Assembly (NCBI GenBank): GCA_037693485.1
Contig: CM075344.1
Span: forward strand, 22,838,501-22,902,500
Direction of reading: 5' to 3'
DNA: 64,000 nt
DNA from: Kitagawia praeruptora
Taxonomy: Eukaryota > Streptophyta > Magnoliopsida > Apiales > Apiaceae
Below are positions 10,691 through 21,068 of the stretch, piece after piece. How positions within the stretch are numbered: the stretch's first letter is position 1; each line of letters opens with the position of its first letter. A program made the translations under genes and the position numbers. The notes below the pieces were generated by a model. That model was not told the DNA's origin. It was given only the letters and a program-made list of their open reading frames with translations, and made no database searches.

Positions 10691-10831
10691 ATGATCGTAG
10701 TTCTAAAAATTGCAACGGCATGCATTCAAAGTAGCCCCGAGAATACACCATCAATGGGGCATGTCTCCAATGCTTTGAAAAGACTTGGCCTTGATACAGA
10801 CAACACTTTTAAACATGACCACTGGAACTAA
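10691..10831 (+). pseudogene. Captured receptor-like kinase C-terminal fragment
   Basis: An open stretch of 46 residues ends at a TAA and contains LKIATACIQSSPENTPSMGH followed by VSNALKRLG. This resembles the last subdomain of plant receptor-like protein kinases, where the pattern is usually LKIA..C.Q..P..RPSM..V...L. The normally conserved Arg of RPSM is Thr here. Upstream, 10620-10690 shows related but broken coding sequence (EVLDQ, stop, LTEDADKK). The catalytic core is absent, so it cannot be a functional kinase. It lies inside Helitron A, consistent with gene-fragment capture. Confidence 0.6.
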
Positions 10832-12365
10832 TAGCTCTGTTCATAAACTGGCTTCCAGTCTCATTGGCATACCTACACGTCTTTCACAAGACGGGCATTG
10901 GAAGATAATATTAATCTGATTCCAGATTTCACACAGTACAGGCCATCAGCAAAACAAAGTCTAATGTAAGAGGCCTTGTGAATCAAAATTTTCTTCGCAA
11001 TTTTTTACCGTGTAAAATGCATTTCATCTTCCACTCATTGTATGATGTCGACGAAGTGATTGCTTAGCTTGGTTGAGTACCAGTTGTTTTTGTTTGTTGA
11101 TCTATCTCTGTCTACATTGTACTGTACTGAAAATAAATAGAATCTGTTTAATGAATGTCTTAACTATCACACTCCAATAATGAAAATCATGTACTGTAGA
11201 TATGTGCACACGATCAAAATCAAATTTGTGCCTCAGTATTTAATTTGATTTTTAGTGTAAGAGAGTGGTTGCCAGCCACAACCAGCAAAGCCTGATACCT
11301 GAGACAATGCTGCGGTTGGTCACTACACCCCCCAAAGTAATGCACTCATTGTACCTGTTACATTGTGAAATGCCAATTTTTGGAGTTGTTACTCTTTTAT
11401 AGGTAACTTGTCCTCTAAAGGCTCACACTTGAGAATCGAGGAGTGTCTATTTGTGACTGCAATGTGAAAAAAGGTTGATGCATTTCAAGAACTTATCGGG
11501 AAAGTCCAAATATTTAGCCCTCCTATTCACATTTTTTTTTGAATTTTTAGAAAAACTACTAGCATTTCTCACAAATAATTAGCAACTAAAATTTAAAATT
11601 ACTTTTTAAATTAATATTAAATATTTGTTGGCCGTGGCTTCATTAGGACACTGACTGTAAACCATTTTGATTTGCCAAGGTTACTAAATGCAGCAGCTGA
11701 AAATATAGGTAAGCACCCTTCCGAAAAGTAAAGGATGCCACTTCTCTAGGCCATGTACCATTCAGGTTATGAATGGAATCGTCAACAATAGATGATTTTA
11801 AATGCTAATTGATTGTTGAATAAGAGCCAAGTATACAGCTCCTATTACCTTTTTCCCCTATTTTTTATTCGCAACTAAGTGATTTTCATTAACATTTATT
11901 GGGACAATTTACTCCTGTATTGTCCACAACAAAAAAGGGTTGGAAGATGTTGTGTTTCTTCTACAGGCAATGCTTTGAGATATGTCGCAAAAAAAGCTTG
12001 CATGCATTTATATATTCCAATAGATACTATATCATATCAAGTCATTAAATTTTAAATGCAAAGGGCAAGAAAGTTATTGAATGCATCAACTTCAACATTT
12101 TCATAAATTAAAATCAGGCACAAGTGTATAGTTGTCACCTTCAACTTCTCAAATAACAGAGCATAAACTTCAATAGAAGCGCATTTAAAATTATATTAAC
12201 TTACAATGCATTTTTGAAGCACTCAAAAATTGGAAATAAAATAATACCTTTGGCTTTTATAATTATAATTCTTCATATAATATATTTTATAAATCATTGT
12301 TATACTCCGTTTGTTCATATGAAAATATTTATTTTATTCCCTATTTTTTTAATATTATTTTTGAA
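10832..12365. other. Helitron A interior, no gene recognised
   Basis: About 1.5 kb of sequence has only short frames. Nothing here matches a family I know. Confidence 0.5.
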
Positions 12366-12394
12366 CCGCGCGAAGCGCGGTTTTACCCACCTAG
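12366..12394 (+). other. Helitron A 3' terminal hairpin and CTAG
   Basis: The hairpin is CCGCGCGAAGCGCGG, then TTTTACCCAC, then CTAG, the canonical plant Helitron 3' end. Confidence 0.9.
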
Positions 12395-13740
12395 TTAATA
12401 CTATATTTTCGGATGATGCCCCGAACTCTATGCTTGCTTGTACAACAACTGATTTTAGCCAACATTTGTATATTATTGTGACTCCTGAATATAAATTTAT
12501 ACAAGTCCTGTCTGAGTAATCTATACAATTATATTAAAATTATATTAAAGTCGAAAAATTAAAAATTAATTTTTTTATGATTTTTCGGTTTTTTATTTTA
12601 ATTAATAAATATTAAAATAATATAATTAATATTAATTAGTCGATTGCCTTTTCTAATTAAAATACGTTAAATTTTAATATTAGTATTAATTTTGGTCGCT
12701 GTACTACCAAATTAATCTCAACAGTTGAATTTAATCTTTTTAAAAATAGACGATCAAGATTATATCATTGTAAAAAGAAAATTATAATCTAAAAAGGATA
12801 TAATTATAAAAAGTTGCATTATAAGTGATTTTTAGAAATAAAATTATAATCTAAAAAGGATATAATTAAAGAAGTTTGTATTAGAATTGATTTTTTTAAG
12901 TAAAATTATAATCTGAAAAGGATATAATTAAAAAATATTGTATTAGAATTGAATTTTACTTTTTTTATTAGTATTAAAAAAAATTCATATTTACTATTTG
13001 AGCTCAATCTTAAAATCTAGAAATCATATTTTGATTATTTTATAATCCACGCAAAGCTCATAAAACTATCTTTAATTTATTGATGATTTAATATTTATTA
13101 TTCAAATGGAAACACTCAGAATCTCAAGAGAAAAAAAAATAATTACCAATTTTTAATTAATCTTATTCAATGTAAAATTAGATATGATTTAAATCTTTAA
13201 CATACATCTTTTCGTATTTCAGTATAAATACAATTTTTAGTTTATAACATATTAAAATATAAAATATTTTTGTTATGCAAGATCCAACGGTTTTCATCTA
13301 TTTATTTTAAGATCTAACGGTTCTCATTTATTTTATCGTACGAAGGACCAGACTACCTATAATCAAAGTTTTGGACAAAATCCTTCTCACACTTATTATT
13401 AAAATTATTTTTGATTGTTAGTAGAAATATCTTCAAATAATAATAAAGGTATTTTGATAATCAAAACGAATTATAAGTAGAATTCATAAATTAGATAGAA
13501 TTTTCAACGTAAAAAATCGTTAATTTCTTCTATATTTTGTTTTTGCATATATTTAATTGGAAAATAATTGTTAAACCATCACTAAATTAAAGATTATTTT
13601 ATAAATTTCACGTGAAATCAAATTTTAAGAATTTAAGATAGAGTATAAATATTAAATCGGACGTGTAAAATCTTATATATATCAAATTTTTAACGAGAAT
13701 TTGATATCTAAATTAATAACATATAAAATTAAAAAAAAAT

Positions 13741-13781
13741 TGGTACCATTAAAAATGTATTTCGTTTGTTATAGATACTAG
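13741..13781 (-). other. Head-to-tail Helitron junction (5' end of F, 3' end of E)
   Basis: Read on the minus strand, one Helitron ends GCTATAAG-CTAG, followed by T, then A, then TCTATAACAAACG, the 5' end of the next. The arrangement CTAG-TA-TC is what two Helitrons inserted at neighbouring A/T sites would leave. A matching junction with TTAG instead of CTAG lies at 19735-19742. The 3' border of F was not found. Confidence 0.75.
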
Positions 13782-14176
13782 CTTATAGCCCGTGCAAAGT
13801 ACGTGTTACTTTTAAATATGTTTAAAATTATATGATTAAACAAAATAGAGTATAATAATTTATTATGGATATAATTTAACTTTGTAATATTAATTAATAA
13901 AATTATTAGTAATAATAGTAGTTATTTAATAAATGATATGTATTATTTAGAACCAACTCAGTAGTTTATAATAAAAGAATTGTAATTACATCAAAATTCC
14001 AATAATTCTAGGAGACACGAATCTAGAAGGAAGTACCATTAAAACGGGATTTCATTTATTAATAATATAAAAGATATAAAAGATGATAAGGGCCCGTGAA
14101 AATTAAATTATATTGATCATTAATTTATTATAAAAAATTACGTTATTTATAAAAAATTTGCTTATTAATAAATGTC

Positions 14177-14178
<2 letters not shown>

Positions 14179-14212
<34 letters not shown>
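14179..14212. repeat. (TA)17 microsatellite
   Basis: A perfect TA run directly abuts the left TIR of the element starting at 14213. Confidence 0.95.
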
Positions 14213-14214
<2 letters not shown>

Positions 14215-14280
14215 AGGAGGTTCAAAAGAGAACCCTCCTTAGCAACAGTACCAGAGAACCCTCACATCCACCATTGATTT

Positions 14281-14649
14281 ATTTATAATCATGTGGCTCA
14301 TATTAAATACAAATCTTTTTATATTTTGCTATATTTATACTACAAGGGTACTATTGAAAACATACATTAAAACATACGTATTGTGGTATAGCTTACCATA
14401 TATTACAAGATTTTCATATGATTTGTTTATCCATCACAGTAGTTTCCATTTATGAATTATTCTATATTTATAATCATGTGGCTCATATTAAATACAAATC
14501 TTTTTATATTTTGCTATATTTATACTACAAGGGTACTATTGAAAACATACATTAAAACATACGTATTGTGGTATAGCTTACCATATATTACAAGATTTTC
14601 ATATGATTTGTTTATCCATCACAGTAGTTTCCATTTATGAATTATTCTA
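14281..14649. repeat. 185-bp perfect tandem duplication
   Basis: Positions 14281-14465 and 14466-14649 are identical by eye, so the duplication is recent. A short open frame across it (14452-14640) is incidental. Confidence 0.9.
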
Positions 14650-14848
14650 AAATTTAATGTAATTGATTTGATTACATAGCTAACTGCAATCAGTAACATA
14701 ACTCCTGAGTTCATCTCTATTTTCATTATCAAAACGTTTTGATATATTAAAATTTATTCATGCGTAATATGGTATCATAACTTAGAGTTCATCTCTAATT
14801 TTTTTTTATATTATTTACGATTTTGAAAAGTTCTCTGATATTTTTTAT

Positions 14849-15130
14849 GGTTTATATTCTTTTTTTATTCATGTAGGTGTTTTTACAATCAACTGTGTCA
14901 ACAAGATTCATTTTTTTTAAAACGTCAACAAGATTCATTAATATGGACACACTTAACAGAATCTTTAATATTATTCTAAATATTGATGAGTAGGTTTTAT
15001 GGTATTACTTCTGGTTTATATTCTTTTTTGATTCATGTAGGTGTTTTTACAATCAACTGTGTCAACAAGATTCATTAATATCGAAACACTTAACAAAATC
15101 TTTAATATCATTCTAAATATTGATAAGTAG
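14849..15130. repeat. About 164-bp imperfect tandem duplication
   Basis: The segment GGTTTATATTC to AAATATTGATRAGTAGG occurs at 14849 and again at 15013. Copy 1 has an extra internal repeat of GTCAACAAGATTCATT. Confidence 0.8.
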
Positions 15131-15830
15131 GTTTTTTTTAACAGAAAAGTACTCATATCCTTCTAAATATTCTTTTAAAATAAATATTTCAATTTTTTGT
15201 AATTTCATTCAAATTATCTTTTCTCTTTTCTCTAACTAAAATATCTCTTTTTCCAATTATATCAAGAGTTACCATTTAAAAATCTTCTTTTATATTTTAT
15301 TTAACTAAAATTTTTACTTTACTAACCAATCCACTTTTTCAGGTTAAACATGTTACCTTTTTTTTAATAACTAAGCAATTTCCTTTTTCAGGTAAAATGT
15401 AATATCTTTTATATTTTATCTAATTAAAAAACAAATTATAATTATTGTTAACTAATAAATTAATTTTTTATCTTTTCTCTTTTCTCTAACTAAATTATTT
15501 TTTTCCAATTATTATCACGGGTTACCTTTTTCAGCCAAAGCAAGTTACCTTTTTTATTTTCTCTAACAAAAACCTCTCTTTTTCAAATTATATCACGGGC
15601 GATTCTATTTAATAAAAATAAATCATAAAATTATAATGTTATTAATTAACCGATTACCTTTTCAGCTAAAAATGTATCATTTTTTCTATTTTTTCTAATT
15701 AAATTCCTTTTTTAAAAAATATCATGGGTAACATTAATTTCTCATTTTCTAAAAATATTACCAGCAATTTTATTTTATAAAATAACAAATAAATTATAAT
15801 TATTATAAACTAATCAATTACTCCCTCCGT

Positions 15831-16074
15831 CCCATAGAGTAGTTAACATTTGCGGACCAGTTTTCGGCACGGATTTTAAGGTGCATTTTAAGGATAGTTC
15901 TATAATTTATTTTTGATATTTTCTTTTTTTTTTGTATAAAAATAGGATTGTTCTACTTTTATACAAAAAAAGAAAATATCAAAAATAAGTTATAGAACTA
16001 TCCTTAAAATGCACCTTAAAATGTGTATCAGATACGCAATTTTTTATGTTAAGAAATGGATGGGACAGAGGGAG
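15831..16074. mobile_element. Stowaway-like MITE 1 (244 bp)
   Basis: Its termini are CTCCCTCCGTCCCA and, inverted, TGGGACAGAGGGAG, with a TA duplication outside each (15829-15830, 16075-16076). The interior is a long palindrome. These are the hallmarks of Tc1/mariner-related Stowaway MITEs. An empty version of the site exists in the neighbouring repeat unit at about 16388. Confidence 0.92.
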
Positions 16075-16503
16075 TACCATTTTCACCTAAAGTATGTCAC
16101 CTTTTAATTTTCACGTTACCTTTTTCTATTTTTTCAAACTAAAATTTCTCTTTTTCCAATTATATCATGGACGGTTCTATTTAATAAAATTAAATAATAA
16201 TATTATAATACTAATATTAACGATTATCCTTTTTAGCTAAAACGTATCATCTTTTTCCTATATTATCTAACTAAAATTCCTCTTTAGAAATATCACGATC
16301 AACATTAATTTCTCCTTTTCTAAAAACATTACGAGCAATTTTATTTTGTAAAATAACATAATTAAATTATAATTACTATAAATTAATCAATTACCCTTTT
16401 CACCTAAAATATATTACTTTTTTAATTTTCTCTAACTAAATCCTCTCTTTTTCCAATTATATCACGGGCATTCTATTTAATAAAACAAAATAATAATTTT
16501 ATA

Positions 16504-16752
16504 CTCCCTCTGTCTCCCTTGGTTCTTTACCTTGGGGAACGTAATTCTGGCACGGATTTTAAGGTGCATTTTGTGAATAGTTTCGTAACTTATTTTAATT
16601 TTTTTTTTTTTGTATAAAAATAGAATTGTTCTATTTTTATACAAAAAAAGAAAATTTTAAAAATAAGTTATGGAACAATATTTTTTATGAGCCTTAAAAT
16701 GCGTGTCAAGCAGTGAAAAAAAACTGTAAAGAAATGAGAGGGACGGAGGGAG
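16504..16752. mobile_element. Stowaway-like MITE 2 (249 bp)
   Basis: It runs from CTCCCTCTGTCTCCC to GGGACGGAGGGAG with TA on both sides (16502-16503, 16753-16754) and a palindromic interior. It is related to MITE 1 but clearly diverged in sequence. Confidence 0.9.
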
Positions 16753-16954
16753 TAATTACTAATAAATAACTTATTACCTTTTCTACTAAAACCTATCGCA
16801 TTTTCTATATTTTTTTAACTAAAATCATTCCTTTAAAGAAATATCATGAATAATATTTATATAATTATGATCATCATCTCACTTAAATATTTAAGCCTCC
16901 AAAATTCATATTTAAAAAAAAGTTAATAATTTTTTTAATAATATTAAAAAAATT

Positions 16955-16981
16955 CCGTGCATCGCACGGGTTTTAAGCTAG
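16955..16981 (+). other. Helitron 3' terminus (plus strand, 5' end not found)
   Basis: The hairpin CCGTGC-ATC-GCACGG is followed by GTTTTAAG and CTAG (16978-16981), then T. The matching 5' end was not located. Confidence 0.85.
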
Positions 16982-16984
16982 TAT

Positions 16985-18440
16985 ACCTATAATTAACAAA
17001 ACACCTAAAAAACTTGGTGGGTTACAGAATATTTTTATATGTTCAAAAAAATATATACATTTCTCTTGATATAAAGTTACATATAAAAATATCATCTAAT
17101 AAACCAAGATTCTCTTACTTGTTTCAAATACACCTAAGAGAATCTTTGGTGTATTTAAATACATTTTTATTGAAGTGTCACATCATTATATTAAAGTGTT
17201 TTAGATCAATAAAAATATTTAATATAATTTTAATATAGATATCTAATAAAGTAGTATTACGATTTCAAAGAAATTAACAAATTACTTAAGAGAATCCTAG
17301 TGTATTATGTAATATTTAAAATACATTTTTATTAAGAATATATATATTTATCAAATAAAATAATACAATAATTTTAAAATAACTAAAAAAACACCTGAGA
17401 GAATCTTTGTGGGTTACATAATATTTTTATACTATAAAAAAAAGAAACTATACATTTCTTTTGAAATTAACTTATATATATAAAAAAATCATATAATACA
17501 CCAAGATTCTCTTAAGTGTTTCAAATACACCTAAGAGAATCTCTGGTGTATTTAAATATATTTATTTTTTAAATTCAAAAAAATACCAAAATTTTTATTT
17601 AAAATATAAATAATATAATAGTTTGAATAATATCAAAAAATTTTTAAAAAATATATAATATAGATATCTAAATTTTTTTTCAATAATACTAAAATAATAA
17701 GAAAATTTTGGTGCGTTACATATTATTTTTATACGTTTTTAAAAAACAAAGAAACTATACATTTCTCTTGAAATTAAAATAATCATATAATACACCAAGA
17801 TTCTCTTAGGTGTTTCAAATACACTTAAGAGAATCTTTGGTGTATTTAAATACATTTCTTATTTTTTCATTAAAAAATGAATTATTCATTTATTCTAAAT
17901 TATGATAACATTTTCATATAAACAAATATACATATAATTAACAAAACACCTAAAAAAAGCTTGGTGGGTTACATAATTTTTGTATACGTTTAAAAAAAAT
18001 ATTTATTTCTTTTGAAATTAAGTTACATATAAAAATATCATCTAATACACCAAGATTCTAATACACCTAAAAAAAGCTTAGTGGGTTATATATATGTTAC
18101 ATACAAAGGTTCTTTTACGTGTTTCAAACGAATTTAAATTTTATTTCAAAAGATGTCAAAAATAAAAAACATTAGTTTAAATATAAATAATATAATGATT
18201 TGAAAAATATCAATAATATTAAAAAAAATATAGATATCTAATAAAATAATTCAATAATTTTAAAATAACAAAAAAAAACTCAAAGAATTTTGATGGGTTA
18301 CATAATATTTTTATACTTTTTTAAAAGAAAGAAACTATACATTTTTTTTGAAATTAACTTATATATTAAAATATAATATAATACACCAAGATTCTCTTAC
18401 GTTTCAAAACCACTTAAAAGAATCTTGGTGTAATTAGGGA
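16985..18440. repeat. Array of diverged units with a conserved palindrome
   Basis: A hairpin with arms CACCAAGATTCTCTTA and TAAGAGAATCTTTGGTG, separated by about 17 bases, recurs at about 17103-17151, 17499-17548, 17793-17842 and 18383-18430. A shortened copy lies near 18048. Spacing is irregular (250-400 bases). Between them GTGGGTTACATAATATTTTT and ACTATACATTTCT also recur. Confidence 0.8.
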
Positions 18441-18502
18441 TCATCTGGTTCAACTGAACTATTGGACGATTTACTAGAAAAGATAACCCTGTTTTAAGTT
18501 TA

Positions 18503-18585
18503 TTAGCAACCAATTTCATTAACTCTTTGATGTTATATTATATTACTAGCCTTTGATTTACTAGCCTGACAAAATTGGTTGCTAA
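18503..18585. repeat. Inverted repeat, 14-bp arms
   Basis: The arms are TTAGCAACCAATTT (18503-18516) and AAATTGGTTGCTAA (18572-18585). A role is unknown. Confidence 0.75.
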
Positions 18586-18607
18586 TACAATCAAAGGTGT
18601 TTTGTAT

Positions 18608-18776
18608 AACATCTTACAGAATCTCAACTAATATACCACATAAACTGCAAAACATCTTACAAAATCTTAATTGATATACCACATAAATTACAGAACATCT
18701 TATAGAATCTCAATTAATATACTAGAGAAACTGCAGAACATCTTACAGAATCTCAACTAATATACAACATAAATTT
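18608..18776. repeat. 43-bp tandem repeat, four copies
   Basis: Copies start at 18608, 18651, 18694 and 18737, each with AACATCTTACAGAATCTCAA or a close variant. The period is exactly 43 and there are no unique spacers. Confidence 0.92.
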
Positions 18777-19212
18777 AAATGGTTCTGATCAATCGAGGAC
18801 GTGTTACGTCATTATATTGCTTGATCTTCATCTTCACTGTATTCTCGATAAACCTTTATCTTCTTTTTATAGAGCTCTGAAATAAGTTTAAATTCAGTAT
18901 AATCAAATATTACATAAGCGTGTCTTATGAGCTAAGGTTATTTGGTTACCATATATTCAAAGATTTCGATCTCAATATTCAAGATATGCAATCTTTAATT
19001 ACCATGTTGGAAGGGAAACAAGTTTATAAAGATATGAAAAGGATATGTTATGTAAGATTTTGAATTGATGATTCTTTCCATATGAAAGTAAATATTGTAT
19101 GTGTATAATACTACATACTTATTTGTAAATGATCTCTAATAGCATCACTTATTACAATACAGCCATTTCTATTGTATTTTGATTTAAAATGAAAATTGAT
19201 TAATGAATGGCC
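18777..19212. other. Unassigned interior sequence
   Basis: This stretch of about 430 bases has no open frame of note, no recognised repeat and no match to other parts of the window. Confidence 0.4.
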
Positions 19213-19279
19213 AGGATTGAGTTCTCTGGTTCTCTTGATAAGGAGGTTCTCCCTAGAACCTTACCCATATATATATATA

Positions 19280-19467
19280 GAAAAAGGACCCTGAGATTGA
19301 TCTCAGGGAACTATTCCTGAGATACTTAAAAATTATACTATAAATCTGATTGGGCCCGCACAGCTAATTAAAAATTTCTGATTTTACAAAAATACCCATC
19401 TCTGATTTGCTTATAATTCCCATATATCTCAGGGAATTTACCTGAGATGCATCTCAGGCTCCCTAAT

Positions 19468-19470
<3 letters not shown>
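19280..19470. mobile_element. Small TIR element (MITE) between (TA)n tracts
   Basis: The left end AAAAGGACCCTGAGATTGAT and the right end (reverse complement ATTAGGGAGCCTGAGATGCA) form imperfect inverted repeats. Each contains its own palindrome of CTGAGAT/ATCTCAG. (TA)n flanks both sides (19267-19279 and 19471-19546). Confidence 0.7.

Positions 19471-19546
<76 letters not shown>
19471..19546. repeat. Long (TA)n microsatellite
   Basis: Almost uninterrupted TA dinucleotides over about 76 bases; likely hypervariable in length. Confidence 0.95.
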
Positions 19547-20236
19547 AGTTTATTATGATAAATACGTTATTTGTGAACTGGGTAGAGTTATAATAAAAAA
19601 TTACAATTTTAATACTATTACAATTTTAATAATTTATTAAAAATAATGTAGAATTCTTGGAGAAATAGGAATCTTAGGGGTGGAACCAAATTTTGGTACC
19701 GAAGTACCATTAAAAATGTATTTCGCTTGTTATAGATACTAACTTATAGCCCGTGCAAAGTACGTGTTACTTTTAAATATGTTTAAAATTATATGATTAA
19801 ACAAAATAGAGTATAATAATTTATTATGGATATAATTTAACTTTGTAATATTAATTAATAAAATTATTAGTAATAATAGTAGTTATTTAATAAATGAAAT
19901 GTATTTTTTAGAACTAATAATATAAAATCTTAATGTAAATTTGTTGTTGACGGGATTCGAATCTTGGATTTTAGAAGAGTGATTTAAATATAGAATATTC
20001 CTTATTATTAGATCTAAAGGTTATCATCTATTTACTAAATATCTAACGGTCACTATTCTTTTAAATGGTTGAACCTAGCGATGGACTGAGTCTTGAGAGG
20101 AAGCAAGTGAAAGTTACTACACGAGGAAGTAAAGTGAAGGTGCCTTACCTTCAACGGAGAAGTTCGAATCCGTTTCGTTCAGATATTGATCGGTTTTGGT
20201 TTGACATGGTTTACGTGTTACTGGTTGAACTTTTCA

Positions 20237-20433
20237 TTGGCAAACCAAGAGGCAGATGATAAAATATGGCTCTGTTGGAATCATGAAGTTCATCTTGAGA
20301 AATGATGATCTATACTTGGAAAGGCGGAGACAGTACCTCTTGTTTGTTTCGACAAATCGAATTTCAAAAGCCCATTTATCAATCACATTTTCAGGCACAC
20401 CAGAGACGTCGGACCCACGAAAGTCCCCCCTTT
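20237..20433 (-). pseudogene. Unassigned coding-like fragment in Helitron B
   Basis: An open stretch contains ENVIDKWAFEIRFVETNKRY and further residues ending at a stop near 20234. It is unusually GC-rich and codon-like beside its AT-rich surroundings, suggesting capture from a gene. I do not recognise the family. Confidence 0.35.
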
Positions 20434-20546
20434 TTACTCGCCAACAGCCTTGGCGACATTCTGCCAACGATCAGGTATGTCCTTATCATACACAGCCAGA
20501 GCCCTTTCAAATTTGCTGTCCAAGGGCCAGTGCCACGTGAAGACAT
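20434..20546 (-). pseudogene. RADIALIS-like SANT/MYB gene fragment, frameshifted
   Basis: From the ATG at 20546 the frame begins MSSRGTGPWTA. After a deletion of part of the following helix the reading frame changes, and the second frame gives KFERALAVYDKDIPDRWQNV followed by AKAVGE and a TAA. This is the highly conserved single MYB/SANT domain of RADIALIS-like (RL/RSM) proteins, which normally starts MSSSSRG..SWTAKQNK. In snapdragon RADIALIS controls flower symmetry, and related proteins act widely in development. Here the frame is broken at about residue 11 and the domain ends before the third helix, so no functional product is expected. It lies in Helitron B. Confidence 0.8.
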
Positions 20547-20710
20547 AGCTACCATGCAAATGAAGAATGAGGTGAAAATTTTAAGTCCAAGTAGAATGTT
20601 TGGAAGTGGCCCCCTCGAGAGTTTCGGGTCCTTGCCCCGCTGCATGAGTGGTAGCTCCCGCTCAAAACTCCTCCGACCAAATTATACCCTAGTTTGCTAA
20701 TTATATAATA

Positions 20711-21068
20711 CTAGCTTATAGCCCGTGCAAAGCACGAGGTACTTTTAAATTTTTAAAATTTATTTATAGTGTAAGATGATATTATAAATATTAATTTTAA
20801 TATATTATTGGAAGAATTCGATCCTTAAATCTTTGCATAAAATGTTTTTAGTATTAAATATAAATTAATATGTTGTTGGCGGGAATCGAATCTTAGACCT
20901 CTATATATAATAATTTTTAGTATTGTTGTAACTAACAGTCATGATCTATTTGAATTGAAGATCAACGGTTGTGAATGCGGGATAACCAAAATTGAGGGGA
21001 TAACCAAAAAGTAGGGGTTAACCAAACTACAAATTATACCCCTTTCACTTATTATAATATAGTATAGA
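20711..21068 (-). mobile_element. Helitron C, 358 bp, nested in Helitron B
   Basis: On the minus strand it begins TCTATACTATATTATAATAA preceded by A. It ends with hairpin CGTGC-TTT-GCACG, GGCTATAAG and CTAG, followed by T. All expected borders are present. It carries no coding sequence. Confidence 0.88.

Larger units (their letters stand above)
8386..12394 (+). mobile_element. Helitron A, non-autonomous, 4.0 kb
   Basis: It starts with TC (TCTATCTATATATCTATATA, then AAAAG) directly after an A at 8385. It ends with CTAG at 12391-12394, directly before a T at 12395, as Helitrons do between A and T. A perfect hairpin, CCGCGC-GAA-GCGCGG (12366-12380), lies 10 bases before the CTAG. The surrounding tandem unit confirms both borders. 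No Rep/helicase frame is visible, so it would need a partner element for movement. The interior holds an inverted copy of its own 5' end, a 292-bp tandem duplication and a kinase gene fragment. Confidence 0.9.
8339..13707. repeat. 1.4-kb tandem unit, copy 2, split by Helitron A
   Basis: The first 47 bases (8339-8385) repeat the start of copy 1, including the AGCAAACAACTAATT and GTGAGTATC motifs. The unit then resumes after Helitron A at 12395 and runs to 13707. Deleting 8386-12394 gives a continuous second copy. Confidence 0.85.
15180..16830. repeat. Degenerate tandem array of about 300-bp units
   Basis: The segments CTAACTAAAA, CTCTTTTTCCAATTATATCA, CTATTTAATAAAA and CCTTTTCAGCTAAAA recur in the same order about four times. 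Two MITEs interrupt the array at different positions within the unit. Confidence 0.7.
14213..19266. mobile_element. Large TIR element inserted in a (TA)n tract
   Basis: The left end begins GGAGGAGGTTCAAAAGAGAA and the right end, reverse complemented, begins GGGTAAGGTTCTAGGGAGAA. The two ends align at roughly 70% over some 70 bases, with shared blocks such as TCCTTA and CCAGAGAAC. Both ends border (TA)n. There is no transposase frame. The interior holds repeat arrays, two MITEs and a plus-strand Helitron 3' end. It may be one composite element or two related ends brought together. Confidence 0.5.
13778..19736 (-). mobile_element. Helitron E, minus strand, filled by later insertions
   Basis: The 3' end is the CTAG at 13778-13781 with the motif CCCGTGCAAAGTACG beside it on plus. 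The 5' end is TC at 19735-19736 preceded by A, in the same 5'-end family as 13775 (GGTACCATTAAAA to TTATAGAT on plus). The first 165 bases next to the 3' end (13778-13945) are nearly identical to 19739-19905, the 3' end of Helitron B. Most of the interior is later-inserted elements. The pairing of these two ends is inferred from orientation and order. Confidence 0.6.

Noticed and set aside
12214..12519. 101-residue open frame
   Set aside because: It crosses the Helitron A 3' end and hairpin into the flanking tandem unit, so it cannot be an old gene.
18608..18776. Possible CRISPR-like array
   Set aside because: The units are directly adjacent with no spacers, and the setting is plant nuclear DNA.
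19471..19546. AT-rich tract as a replication origin or matrix attachment site
   Set aside because: It is a plain TA microsatellite, and nothing else supports a special role.
20065..20259. Open frame with an internal GTTCGAATCC, suggesting a tRNA
   Set aside because: Only the T-loop-like piece fits. There is no acceptor stem or anticodon arm around it, and the 64-residue frame shows no known family; it is Helitron B interior.
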